DNA of 64,000 bases from Trema orientale (taxonomy: Eukaryota; Streptophyta; Magnoliopsida; Rosales; Cannabaceae). The DNA lies in NCBI GenBank assembly GCA_002914845.1, contig JXTC01000127.1:625341-689340 (forward strand), written 5' to 3'. Below the pieces are notes generated by a model. That model was not told the DNA's origin. It did no database searches and saw only the letters and a list, made by a program, of their open reading frames with translations. Within the stretch, counting starts at the first letter, position 1. The number at the start of each line of letters is the position of its first letter. Both the position numbers and the translations under genes were made by a program. This document shows, piece after piece, positions 36,114 through 48,800 of this stretch.

Positions 36114-36314
36114 GGATAATGCTAGGTATACCAAAATATGTACTAAATTTTTAATAACAATGCATGTAGCATATGAGTTGTTACTACTTAATTGGTATTT
36201 TAAAACTTACTATAAATAAAGTAATTATATTCACCAATTGAATGTTGTCAACTCATATGTCACATGTATTAGTATTAAAATTTGGTAAAAATTTTGGGAT
36301 ACTTAGTATTATTC
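36114..36314. mobile_element. 201-bp palindromic MULE-type MITE, second copy
   Basis: Same length and termini (GGATAATGCTAGG) as 19457-19657, more degraded. The 9-bp flanks match at six positions. Internal inverted blocks GAGTTGTTAC / GTTGTCAACTC and CACATGTATTAGTATT correspond to the first copy. Confidence 0.75.
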
Positions 36315-36464
36315 TTACACAAAAAAGCTATTTTGCAACAAGTTAGTCTTATCTATGTTATTTTCTTACGATTAAATTGGGTTAAATAGACAATTACCAC
36401 TTTTTTCAAATGTTTAACTAAATTTACTACCACTATTAGATTCTACTATTTTTGGGAGGGAATT

Positions 36465-36590
36465 AATCAAGAATTTGTCAAGAATTCATCAAGAATCCGT
36501 CAATAATCCATCAAGAATCTGTTAAGATTACCATTGACGTCAAAAATCCGTCAAGATCGTCAAGAATTCGTCAAGAATTCATTTAAAAAA
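36465..36590. repeat. Minisatellite of about 11-bp units (TCAAGAATYCR)
   Basis: Runs of TCAAGAATCCG/TCAAGAATTCA-like units, about eight imperfect copies, with a GACGTC interruption near 36537. Confidence 0.75.
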
Positions 36591-37848
36591 GTGGTATGGT
36601 GGTAGATTTAATTAATGAGGAAAAAAAGGTGGTATTCACCTAATTTATTCGATTAAATTCTGTTTTGGGCTTAGTTAGTCCAATTAAATTAGAAAAAAGT
36701 ATAAAAATATCATTTTTTCAGCATATTTACATCAATACCCCTTTTTTTTTTTGTAGATTTATACCTATTTGTTGTGGACAAATGCTTACCACAGTAAATG
36801 TGTACACCATAGGTATAAATTTTATGTACAGAAAGCTTATATAAACGGGATACATTTTGTAAATGTATACCACACGTATTTTATAAAAGAAAAATATATA
36901 CCTAAAAATGGTTATTAAACTATTAAATTGAAAAAAAGGGCAAATTTTACATAAAAATTGATACTTGTCGAGCCCAAGGACAAATACGGATATTTACCAT
37001 CTTAGTCTATATTTGCCAGTTTTTTTTTTTTTTTTGGCTTGAAAAGTCTATATTTGCCATTTATATAAAAAATTTTATATAAAAATTTTGAAGCTTTTAA
37101 AAAAAAAATGCTTATTAATTTTTTGTTTAAAACAAATACTAATTAATTAATAGTGATACTTTTTATCTTGCTTGGCTCACTAATGACTACAAACTCCAAA
37201 GAGTGTTAAAAGTAGAGTTGTCAAGCTTATGGTTCATATTGAGCTCATAAGTTAACGAGGGACTGAATATAGGCATGACATAGCTTGACCAATTGGCACG
37301 TCATGCTAGAACATTATGTTTATGTATTATTATAAAATATTTTTCTAATGTACAAGTGTCAATCGAATTAGGAGTTACTTAATCTATAATCATTATGATA
37401 TATAAATATTTCTCAATTTTTTTAAATGTATTTGAATGATTTGGGAGGGAGAGGGATTCATAAAAGCAATATTAAAATTAATCAAATTTACTAATTAAAT
37501 GGGTTAATTTTAGCCAAAATTGGTACGTCTATACACATAAGCTGAAAAGGTACGTTAAAGTACATGCCACTAACAGGTCATGCTAGACCAGGGATTTCGA
37601 ATTTTGAGTAAGATAATACTAAGAAATTTGTCGTGACTCGTATAGCACAAAACTACATATAAACTTATGTATAATTTTGAATATAAAGTAGACACTAAAT
37701 ATCAGATGCGTCAAGATTTACAATATTACTACCAACAACTATTTTTATTTATGACTTACTTTTCTACATCTTCCTCTGTAAACCATGTTTCTAGACAATA
37801 TTTTGCTTCACTCTAGTTTTATTAAAAAATTGCTATCTCCCTTCATAA
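36591..37848. other. AT-rich intergenic DNA
   Basis: No gene. A T-run near 37021-37036 and hAT-like GTCAAGCTTATGGTTC sequence near 37219 without bounded ends. Confidence 0.5.
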
Positions 37849-37857
37849 TATTTTCAA

Positions 37858-39471
37858 GGATTTTTTTTTTCTCCCCTTAAAGTATATTATTTGTCTCACT
37901 TTGTTTCCTGTAATATGAAATGTTTTAAAAATTTTCCCTGAAGTTATGTTATATTTTAAGAATTCCCCCTCCATATAAATAGTTAATGAAAGACATCCGC
38001 TAAGTTCTTTTTTTTTCTCTCACATAAATACAATGAAAATACATTTTAAGCTTGGTAGTTAAAACTTAAGGGCAAAAAAATACACCTATTACCTCCAATA
38101 TCATTTTAAGTGCCAATTAATTTCTCTTTTGTGCTCCACCTATACTTTTGCTTGTACTTTCATTTCTTTTCTTTGACATAGCCTCCAATTTTATTTTATT
38201 TTTAAGAAAAAAAACCTTAGTAGAAAATTCACCTTAAATCATTTAAGAGAAACAATTATAGTTGAATGTAAATGATACTCTTCCTACCTTCTAGCATAAT
38301 ATTACCATGAGTACTTATAAAAAATGGTCTTTTTTTTTTCTTTTTTGGATCAGGTTAAAAAATTACCATTCTATACACTTATTTAATAAATAACTGTTTC
38401 ACAATTTTATTTTGATAAATGACCGTTTTTTAGTTGATTTACTTTTTATAAAGTAAATTAAACTTTTAAAAAATAAATCCATTTTTAAAAAAGTAAATCA
38501 ATTTCTTAAAAAATAAGTCAATTTATTTGGATATACTAAATATGAAAAACGAAAAAGGTCACATTTCTTAAACAATTTTCAAAATTCAATCATTTTTTTA
38601 ACAGTGTTTGAAAAATGGCCATTTTGCAAACTTTGGTCTAAAATTTGACTATTTAGCTAAAAAATCCTGTTACCATTAATAAAAGATCCAAATATTGTCA
38701 TTAACAAGAGCTCATTACTCATCAAATTCAGCACTTGTTACATTTTGTTTTTAATATTTTTCAACCTTTTTTCCTGTTTTACTCGGACTTAGGAAAAATT
38801 ATTATTATTTTTTTTTAAAAAATCTTTTTTCTAAGACTTAAGTTAGGGACATAGGGTTTTGTTTTTTCTCAATCTAAAATACAAGGGAGCTCTTTTATTT
38901 ATTTATTTTTTTTCAAGTAATGTTTTCTTTCGTTAAATGACAATAATTCACCAACTTTTCTTAATGATAATATTTGTATCTTTTGTTAATGGTAATATTA
39001 TGCTAGAAGGTTGGAAGAATACTCTTTATATTTCAACTATAATTGTTTCTCTTAAATGATTTAAAGTAAATTTTCCACTGCTGCTACGTTTTTTTTTCCT
39101 CAAAAAAAAAAAAAAAAAAGAAATTAGAGGCTATGTGAAAGATTAGAAATGAAAGTATAAGCCAAAAGTATAGGTGGAGTAGGAAAGAGAAATTAATTGG
39201 CACCTAAAACAATATTGGAGAAAAAAGACATATTTTTTTCCCTTAAAATATTACTTACCAAGCTTAAAATATATTTTTTGTTCTATTTATGTGAGAGAGA
39301 GAGAGGGAAAAAAGAAAGAGCTTAGTGGATGTTTGATGGAGAAATTCTTAAAACATAACATAACGTCAGCGAGAATTTTTAAAATATTTTATATTACAGA
39401 GTGCAAAGTGGGACAAACAATATACTTCAAAGAGGAAAAATTCAAAAAAATTCAAAAAAAAAAAAAAAACC
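37858..39471. mobile_element. Long-TIR MULE (about 0.45-0.5 kb arms) with a nested hAT-like MITE
   Basis: The left arm (37858 to about 38308) and right arm (about 38940 to 39471) are inverted repeats: AAGTATATTATTTGTC/AAGTATATTGTTTGTC at the ends, and CATTTAAGAGAAACAATTAT shared inside. The flanks TATTTTCAA (37849-37857) and TATTTTTAA (39472-39480) are a 9-bp duplication with one mismatch. The centre contains a MITE (38309-38669). No transposase or captured gene is recognised. Confidence 0.8.
38309..38669 (-). mobile_element. hAT-like MITE, copy 2, nested in the MULE
   Basis: Reverse-complement relative of 33288-33621. TTACCAT occurs on both sides (38302-38308, 38670-38676). The flanking MULE sequence is continuous with its other arm once this piece is removed. 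Confidence 0.7.
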
Positions 39472-39529
39472 TATTTTTAATGTCCTCGCCTTATTTCTGT
39501 TTTTATAGACAGAAAACAAAATTAATTTT

Positions 39530-39615
39530 AACATACCCCGATAACCTTGGGGTACCATGACCTCTTGCATTGGGGACAAGTGGGCTTATCACCCAGCCAA
39601 GCTCTTGGTGGTTAC
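39530..39615 (-). repeat. Possible SINE or tRNA-like fragment
   Basis: On the minus strand: CCAAGAGCTTGGCTGG, GATAAGCCCAC, CCAATGCAAGAGGTC. This looks like the head of a tRNA-related SINE with a weak B box region. No target duplication found. It falls in the 3' region of the coiled-coil gene. Confidence 0.35.
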
Positions 39616-39899
39616 GAAAAACGTAATATATATACATTACCAAGTAACACATAACAGAGTGAAAGTGAATAATTCCTAACTTAGACTCATGCAGCGTAAT
39701 TAATTGCATTGCCAAGGAAAACAAAAATACGAAAAGCAAGCTTATACATTTCACGCATGCTCTCCGAAATAGCTATTCAATCAAGGTTGTTGGATACTAA
39801 GGAATTTCCAAGTTAAGAAGAATACTATATTGATCTAAACATAAAAGTATATGAGCGGCATTTCAAATTCAAATAAAGCATGCAAGTAAGTCTCATACT

Positions 39900-42800
39900 T
39901 CACTTATCAGGATGAGATTGTTTAGGCCTACGACGCATGTGGTTCGTGTTGGAATTTTGAATACGCTTCTTCATCCTTTTCCTGCACCATATTAGGTTGA
40001 ACTTTTACGTTAGAAACGGAACTATCCTTTGGAAAAGGATTAATACATGATTTGAAAAAGCGAGTAATTAACCATGAGGAGTAAAACTAACCTGAAAACA
40101 GCTGAAAACAGTTTCAACAGAAAAATAGCAGGCAAGGCCAACAAAGCAGTGGCCTATATCAATTAAGGAGAGAAGAAAAGGAAATTAAATTGGATATATA
40201 TTTGTAGTCATTATTTTTAAATTTGGCATTGTATTCAAAATATAATGTCAAACTACGTAACTCAGAAGTACATACCACAAACCATGCAAGGTCCATATTT
40301 GCAACTGGTCGCATTAACTCATTATTTTTAAGCATTTCTCGAACCTTACAATGGTGAAAAAAATTGTTATAAACTAGAATCGCATAACAATAAAATCTAG
40401 CTATAACCAAACAATTCAAAAGAACACTAGTGAATGCTGCTATTAACACAATTAACAGTTTTCATTTTTTTCTTGTAGATTTTGACAAACAAATACAAGT
40501 ACATCAATACCGACAAATGAATCAGTTGGGAGCATTTCTTGACAACATAATACAGTTTCGCATTTGTTGACAACATAATGTAGTTTCTCCACCCATTCTC
40601 CCTAAGACAGCTTAAGTACTATAGTAATAGATCCGACTTATCAATTAGATAAACAGAGTTCGGTAAAACCAAGTTCTTTCACGAGTAATAATTTACAATT
40701 GGGCAGTCTGTCTTCTAACACCTCTTTCTCTACCATCAACAGATAAACAATTATCAAGATCCCTCGATCATTTTATTCCCTCTCCAAAATTTTCTTGTGT
40801 CAGTAAAAGACTAGTAATGACAACACGCATGCAACGGAAACAGGTTTTCCGTTTTTCAAATTCCAATATAGTATTTTGCAACAGACATGTTTACTCCAAT
40901 GCTTTAATGGTAGGTATAGCGGCCATTAAAGACCAAATTTTGTTCTATGTCTTGCCTTCCAGAACACAAATTTCTTATCTCCTCTCTCTCTCTCTCTCTT
41001 TTTTCCTTTTTTTTTTTCCCCCGCACTAAGATTCAACATCTTCAAAGTTCAAACTACACATTCAAAAGCCAAGGCATGACATAAATTGCAGCACATCACG
41101 AACTAAGTTTCAGAACTAAAATTTGTTCTGCATCCAAGGAAAGAAGTTGTACATAAAAGGTTTGTACGCAAGTTGATGCAGAACCAAAAGCGAAAAGAAG
41201 GGAGAATCTATATGTATATATATATTTTTTGGATAAGAAACGAGCTTTGAATTAATAAAAACTATAATACAAAGGTGGTAGATAAGAAATCCACGAAACA
41301 CTCACACAAAAACAAATTACATCAAGGAACTCCAATCTCTAATAAAGTCAGAAAAAACAAAGCCTTTAAAGATTATGAAGATAGAGAAAAAACAGATAGA
41401 GACGAATTTAGAGAGATTAGAGAGACAGAAGAGAGTCAAGAGAGGGAATTCAGAGAGAAAAATAACAGCTTGGAGATAACTCGATAACACAATAACTCAT
41501 TCATTCATAGTCTGCTTAAGCTAATAAACATAGCTAGGGTTATTTATAAATAGATAATTGAACATAACCACAAAAATGAAACTAAACACAATTGGGAAAC
41601 TAATACAATTTGGAAACAAACTCTAAGGATTTAAAACATAAAAAAATTCCAGTCACTCAAAATTAAATAAATTCTAAAGATAATAACATAAAGTCCTAAT
41701 TATTTAATCTTGTTCTGCAAAACAAATTTTTTTAATATCTTATCTTCACATAAAATGACCAATAAGAAAAATAAAGAAGGCACAAGTGATACCTGATGAT
41801 GATATAAAGCTGAAGATGTCATGAACTCCCTACATGCTTGGAGTGCTTTTACAGTATATGGCTTCAAGGCAACATACACTCTATCTAAATGAGATCTAGT
41901 TACTATTGTAATCTGATGCATGTACATCTCACTAAGCTTCTTAGCTTCCTGACAATAAAAAGCAATGGCATGAAAAGGAATTCCAAATCTTTAATTAAAT
42001 AACTAAATTTTGTGTAAGCTTACCTGAGTATAAGAACATAGGTCTTTTAGAACCTTGACAGCACGCGGTGCAATATAATTCTTTGATGCATAGTATGTAT
42101 CTACAGTTTTTGCTGTTAGTAATTGAATACGAGGCTCAAGAGAAGTTACAAATGATAAACATTGTTCCTTCAAAATTGGGAGCCAGTCCTACAAATCAAA
42201 GACAATTATAAAATTAACAAAGTGAGGGAAGAAAGAGAGAGAGAACATATAAACACAAGATCTTGTACAAGGCAAGTCATATAGACGCCCTACAATGTCC
42301 AGGATAATATTTACCAATAAATTTTACCCAAAAGAACAAATAAATAAATAACTCAATTGAGTCTAGATCCCTAATGATTCAGGTCAATAACATTAATATT
42401 ACCATTTTGTATCCAACTATCCATCACCAAGTTCTTCATCACTTCTTTGCTAATTAGATTCATCCTAACACTACTATTTACTGTTTCATTCGGCATCATT
42501 TTGTCCAATCAGCTGTTTGGTTTATAGGGATTAGTATAAGAAACCAAACTCAGGACGTCCCTCTTTAGGTTCAATATGTATCAAGGATCAAGCTCAAGTT
42601 AATATACAGGTTTATATTTCATGCTTAGGACTCTAGAAAAACTTCAAACATCTTAGTTAACTCAAAATTTGCTATTATACAAAAGTAGAAAACTATCGAT
42701 GAAGAAAGTAAAATATTGAAGTTGAGGCCAAATTTTAATGGAAACAAAGAGCATCACATGAGGTGGGCCAAGCACATATCTTTTCTTTTTCTTCTTTTCA

Positions 42801-45800
42801 TTTGTTTTTCCCTTTTTTCAAGTTGGTGGGCCCAAAATCAATAAATGCATAAGAAGAAAGGGTCATCTGTAAAGGCAGTGCCTATACTCGTAGCTATATT
42901 ATAAGATATAGGAGTATTTAGAGACGAAATATGGGAACCAATATTATTTCAGAATAACTAACCAAGAATTAGAGAACCTGGGTTTCTCCCTAGAGCAGAG
43001 CTCATTCAATCCATACAAAAATCATATCCCCTTCTTCTAGAGCCCGTTCGTACATATAGCCCATGTCTAACAAACTACCCTTACGTCACGTAACAAATTC
43101 CCACCCAAACTAACTCTGACTCAGCAAAACTAACAAAAATATCTTTGGCTACAGTTCCTCCCTTAATTTGCTTTAGCCTTTCTTCTAGCATAAGTAGAAC
43201 GTAGAGGTGGCTTATCAATACTCCCCGCCCAAGTTTTCACCCTGTCCTCAAGGTGGAAGGATGGAAATTGCTGCTGAATAGTATCAAACTCCTCCCACGT
43301 AGCCTCAAAGGCTGGCAATCCTTTCCATTGGATAAGCACCTGAGGTTTGGCCACACAGCTGGATGTTGGCAACCGCACTCCCAACAATTGATCAGGCTCC
43401 ACCCTCCAAATCAGGTCCTCGGTCGGTATAGGAGGTAAAAGGGAGGACGTAGTCATATGCTTTGTAGCCGGGCGAAGGAGGGAAACATGAAACACATGAT
43501 GGATGGCACTCTCAAGGGGTAATTCCAGACTATAAGCAACTTGTCCAATCTTCTCGAAAATATTAAAGGGCCCAAAATAACGGGGAGCTAGCTTCTCATT
43601 TCTGCACTTGGCCAAGGAGAGCTGACAGTAAGGACGGAGCTTCAGGTAAACGGCATCACCAACCTGGAAGTGGAGGTCACGGCGATGCTTATTGGCGGAT
43701 TTCAGCATCTGTTGTTGTGCCCGTTGTAGTTGCAGCTTCAATTCGTCCAAAATGTCATCGCGATCCCTCAATTGTTGCTCGACGGCATCATTTGAAGTAC
43801 TACCATGCTCAAAACGCACTAATGCCGGCGGATCACGCCCATAGACAGCCTTAAAAGGTGTAGTGCGGGTTGATGTGTGAAAACTGGTATTATACCAATA
43901 CTCTACCCACGGTAACCAATGGAGCCATTGCTTCGGCTGAGTACTAGCGAAGCAACGCAAATAGGTCTCAATGCTACGGTTCACTACCTCCGTTTGTCCA
44001 TCCGTTTGTGGGTGGTAGGCAGTGCTTTGTCGAAGGGCCGTGTCTTGTAGGCGGAAACGCTCTTTCCAAAATGTACTCAGGAAGATTTTATCTCGGTCAG
44101 ACACGATAGTTCGAGGAAATCCATGAAGACGAACAACTTTTTTCGAGAATGTAGCAGCCACCCCTTGGGCGGTCATAGGGTGGCGTAGGGGAATGAAGTG
44201 GGCATACTTAGTCAACCTATCGACCACAACAAAGATAGTGTCGTAGCCTTCCGAACGCGGCAATCCCTCAATAAAGTCCATGGAAATATCTTCCCAAATC
44301 TTATCCGGAATAGGTAGTGGTTGCAAGAGACCCGCCCGGGATAGTGTGAGGGATTTATGCTGCTGACATACCGAACAGTCCGCCACTTATTGTTGAACAG
44401 CTCGTCGCATGCCCACCCAATACCAATCTGCGGCGATCCTTTGATACGTCTTGAGCACACCCGAATGACCTCCCGTCACGCTATCATGGTATTCGTGTAA
44501 CAACAGTGGAATGTAAGGAGAGTCATGGGCGAGCACCTGCTTATCTTTGTACATGAGCTTCCCATCGCGCAACGAGAATCTGGCCTGGTTAGTAGGAGCA
44601 TCCTCCAACTGCTTGCAGACTTTCGAGAGATAGGGGTTAGCTAAAATCTGTGAGTGGATTTCCTCCATGCTCACGCCTTGCAGGGTTGATAGAATGGCCA
44701 AGGAATGGCACAAAGGAAAACGGGATAAGGCATCTGCCACACGATTTTCTACGCCTGATTTATATTGGATATCAAAGTTGTACCCCAGCAATTTCGTAAG
44801 CCATTTCTGGTGTTCCGGGGACATGAGCCGCTGCTCCAATAAGTACTTGAGGCTTCGTTGATCGGTGCGAACCACAAATTTCCGACCCAAGAGGTATGGT
44901 CGCCACTTTTGAATGGCGAGTACAATGGCCATTAATCGTAGACAGACTTGAGTCAATGGGAAGCTGATAGTTGCTGGCTGAAATAAACAATGGGACGCTG
45001 TTGTTGCATTAATATCGCCCCCTACCCGTGGCCCGACGCATCAGTTTCCACAACGAATGGCTGGGAGAAATCGGGTAACGCGAGCACCGATAGTGAACTC
45101 ATGGTGGTCTTCAACTGGTCAAATGCCCGTTGAGCTTCAAGAGACCAACCAAAACGATCTTTTTTCAATTGCTCGGTCAATGGCCTAGCAATTTCGCCAT
45201 AGCCAGCAACAATTTTCCGGTAGTAGCCCGTCAATCCCAAAAAACCCCGGAGTCCGCGGATGTTTTGAGGTACGGGCCAGGCGCGCATGGCTGCAATCTT
45301 GGATGGGTCAGTCGAAACCCCTTCTCCTGAGACGACATGCCCAAGGTACTCCACCGTGGTTTGAGCGAATAGACATTTCTTATGATTAACAAAGAGAGAG
45401 TGCTGGTGTAGAAGCTGTAACACCATTTCTAAATGCTTCGCATGATCTCCCAACGTTCGGCTATACACCAAAATGTCATCAAAAAATACCAGGACAAATT
45501 TCCACAAATGTGGTTTAAAAATTTCATTCATGAGAGCTTGAAATGTGGCTAGGGCGTTGGTGAGGCCAAAAGGCATTACTAAAAACTTGTAATGCCCTCA
45601 TGAGTACGAAAAGCTGTTTTTGGAATGTCATGTGGAGATACCCGGATTTGATGATATCCCGAGCGCAAATCCAGCTTCGAGAACCATTGTGCCCCATGTA
45701 GTTCATCAAGGAGTTCCTCAATAACCGGTATCAGAAATTTGTCGGCCACCGTTTCCTTATTCAAAGCGCGATAATCCACACAGAAGCGCTCGCTGCCATC

Positions 45801-48800
45801 TTTTTTTTTTTACCAACAAAACAGGGCTCGAGAATGGGCTCGAACTGGGTTGGATAATTCCTACGGCCAGCATCTCACCGACGAACCTCTCAATCTCATT
45901 CTTCTAGAATTGTGGGTACCTATAAGGGCGGACACTAATAGGCGCCACTCCTTCCCGAAGGACAATAGCGTGGTCTGTGCTACGAGAGGGGGGTAGACCC
46001 TGCGGTGGTTCAAATAGTGCGGGGAATTTCTGTAACACCGCTTCAATGGTGGACGGTACCTTATGACACTCGGTCGGTTCGACCACGTCAACATTATTGA
46101 ATTCCAGCAACAGGGCATCGCCTTCATGTCTTACTGTCCGGATCATAGCTTTAAGTGAAATTCGAGATTTACCCAAACTTGGGTCGCCCTGCAACGTCAC
46201 CACTACACCGCCGAGGTTGAATTTCATAGTTAATTGCTGCCAATTGATTTGCATTGACCCAAGGGACTCGAGCCATTGCATTCCCAGCACTACATCAGTC
46301 CCGCCCAACTCGATTGGCAGGAAATCGTCCAAAATTTCTAGTTGATGGAGCGTCAGCCCAACCCCTTTGCGAATACTGTTCCCCTGCAAAGTGAGACCGT
46401 TTCCCATGGAAACTCCATACCCAGTTGTGGGCGTGGTTGGTAAGTCAAGTTTATGGACCAAATCAGAGGAAATGAAATTATGTGTAGCTCCACAATCGAT
46501 TAAAACAATTACCTCTTGGTTCCTGATACGCCCTTGGAGCCTCATGGTGTGAGGTTCGGTTAAACTGACGACAGAGTTGATAGAAAGTTCGGCTGTCACA
46601 CCCAGCTCGAACCCGTCACCCAGCGCTCCATCCTCATAGCGTTCGGACTCATCTGGCATGCTCTCGTCATCGTGGACCATAAGAACTTGAAGTTGTTTCT
46701 GCTTGCAGCGGTGACCAACGGAGTACTTTTCGTCGCACCGGTAGCAAAGACCCTTTTCTCGTCGGGACTGTACTTCCGACTCAGTGAGACGCCGGAAGGG
46801 GTTCGGAGGTCGCAGAGGTGTTGACGGATTGGGTGGAGTGGGGGAAGATACGGTGCAGTGGAGTCGTCGTGGTGGCGGTGGACTGGGTAATAATAGGGCG
46901 AGAAGAATGTGACGAGGAAGAAGTAAAAGTGGGAATGGGCTTGCTGTGTCCAAGAGAAGGGTGTGGGCCGCGGCCCGATCGAAGCAGCCCTAATTTCTTC
47001 TCAGCGAGTTGGGCCGCTTTCATCATGCTGTCCAGCCCACCAAGCTCCATCACTAGGACCTCAGCCAAGATCTCTGTCTTCAACCCATTAAGAAATACAT
47101 TCCAACACTTCCTCTGTCACACTCATCGGTGCGGCGGCGAGCATGACAAACTAGTGGATGTACTCTGACTGAAGCGTCTTGCTAGAGCGACAGGAGCTGT
47201 TGGCAGGCCGAGGTTGCTGTGGAGGTGCGAAAGCGATCCAAGAGGACACTCTGAAATTCCGTCCAACTACGAAACGGGCGTCGGCGTTGTTCCCATTGAT
47301 ACCATGCTAACGCAGGTCCCTCCAAGCAGATGGCTACCACGGATAATCGCTCAGCTTTCGTCATGGAAAGAAGATCGAAGTACCGAGTTACTTGGAGTAA
47401 CCAGCCATCCGGGTCGTCGCTATCGAAGCACGGAATATGCAATTTGCGAGCTCTGTTGTCGATTGTGAGGCTGGACGGGCCGGACATGGAGCTCGTCGGC
47501 GGAGAGTTGGGAAGCGGCGAGGATGGTTGGACTGGCGCCGCTGTAGAAGGGGAGGGAGAAGCGTTGGAACCCGTTGGATGTGAAGCAGGGGGAAGTGGTG
47601 GGGAATAACTGGTTGAAGCGGGTGAGGAGCAACTCGACGTTTTTCTCCATGGAGTTAAGCTTCTTCACGTCGTCCTGGAGAGAGGTAAACTCCTGCCTCG
47701 AAGCCGCGCGCTCTGCTTGCATCTGCTCCTCCAGCTGGTCGAGGCGCAACTCGGCTTTGCTCCGGGTGTTGGCGGCCATGATCCCGGTCAGTGCTCTGAT
47801 ACCAAATTGTTTAGGCAGTGCCTATACTCGTAGCTATATTATAAGATATAGGAGTATTTAGAGACGAAATATGGGAACTAATATTATTTCAGAATAACTA
47901 ACCAGGAATTAGAGAACCTGGGTTTCTCCCTAGAGCAGAGCTCATTCAATCCATACAAAAATCATATCCCCTTCTTCTAGAGCCCGTTCATACATATAGC
48001 CCATGTCTAACAAACTACCCTTACGTCACGTAACAAATTCCCACCCAAACTAACTCTAACTCAGCAAAACTAACAAAAATATCTTTGGTTATAGTTCCTC
48101 CCTTAATTTGCTTTAGCCTTTCTTCTAGCATAAGTAAAACGTAGAGGTGGCTTATCATCACCATCTTTGTTATAGGACACGAGCTTTCTGTATTTTAAAG
48201 TGTACATAATTTACTATGTTTAAAAGCAATTAGACTCTCGGCGTTTTGCTTATGAGTCTCACATCCAAGCTAAGAATTAGTTTCTACGAAGGATTCTAAT
48301 TCCTCTATTTTTGAGCCCTTCAATTTTATGGTACATGCTATGTTTTAAAATTCAGCTTTATTAATCAATCTTTCACCCTCAAGTGTATAATGTGTAAAGC
48401 ATAGAATGAAAGTTCTGATATTGAGTTTTACATTGAAAAAGTTGCTTATAACTATTGTCAAGTCGGGTCTCTCAAGCAGGTTTAAATGGTTAGCTACTCA
48501 GATACTCTCCATGTTACTTGCAAAGTTTATTTCATTTGGTTCAAGTAGAACAGCAGTGGTCTTTTGACCTAGGCCAACATGGCTGCATCTCTTGGGACAT
48601 TTGATTGGAGAGAAATAGTAGGCTAATGATAATTCTAAGATCAAACAATTGTCAAGTTGGATCTCACAACCAGATTTGAACAGTCAGCTTATAAGGATAC
48701 ACTATGCTACGTCTGAAGTTTAGAAGAGCAATTGGAGAGAGCTAATATATTGTTTGAGTATAAATTTTGAGGTGAGGAGAATTTAGGCAGAAGAATTAAG

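Larger units (their letters stand above)
42868..48157 (-). mobile_element. Chromodomain Ty3/Gypsy retrotransposon (Reina-like), 5290 bp, degenerate
   Basis: 350-bp LTRs (42868-43217 and 47808-48157) flank a 4.6-kb internal region. The LTRs start TGATAAGCC and end ACA on the minus strand. The flanks TCATC (42863-42867) and TCACC (48158-48162) are the probable target duplication with one mismatch. The primer site TGGTATCAGAGC (47804-47793) fits initiator-Met tRNA. The internal order is gag with a zinc knuckle, protease, reverse transcriptase, RNase H, integrase and chromodomain, in the same sense as the host gene. Short LTRs, size and chromodomain fit the Reina clade. I count 9 differences in 350 LTR positions (2.6 percent), mostly transitions, so the insertion is young on a plant scale. 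Confidence 0.95.

Noticed and set aside
43253..47861. Plus-strand open frames across the Gypsy element
   Set aside because: They are antisense shadows of the minus-strand gag-pol, with no domain of their own.
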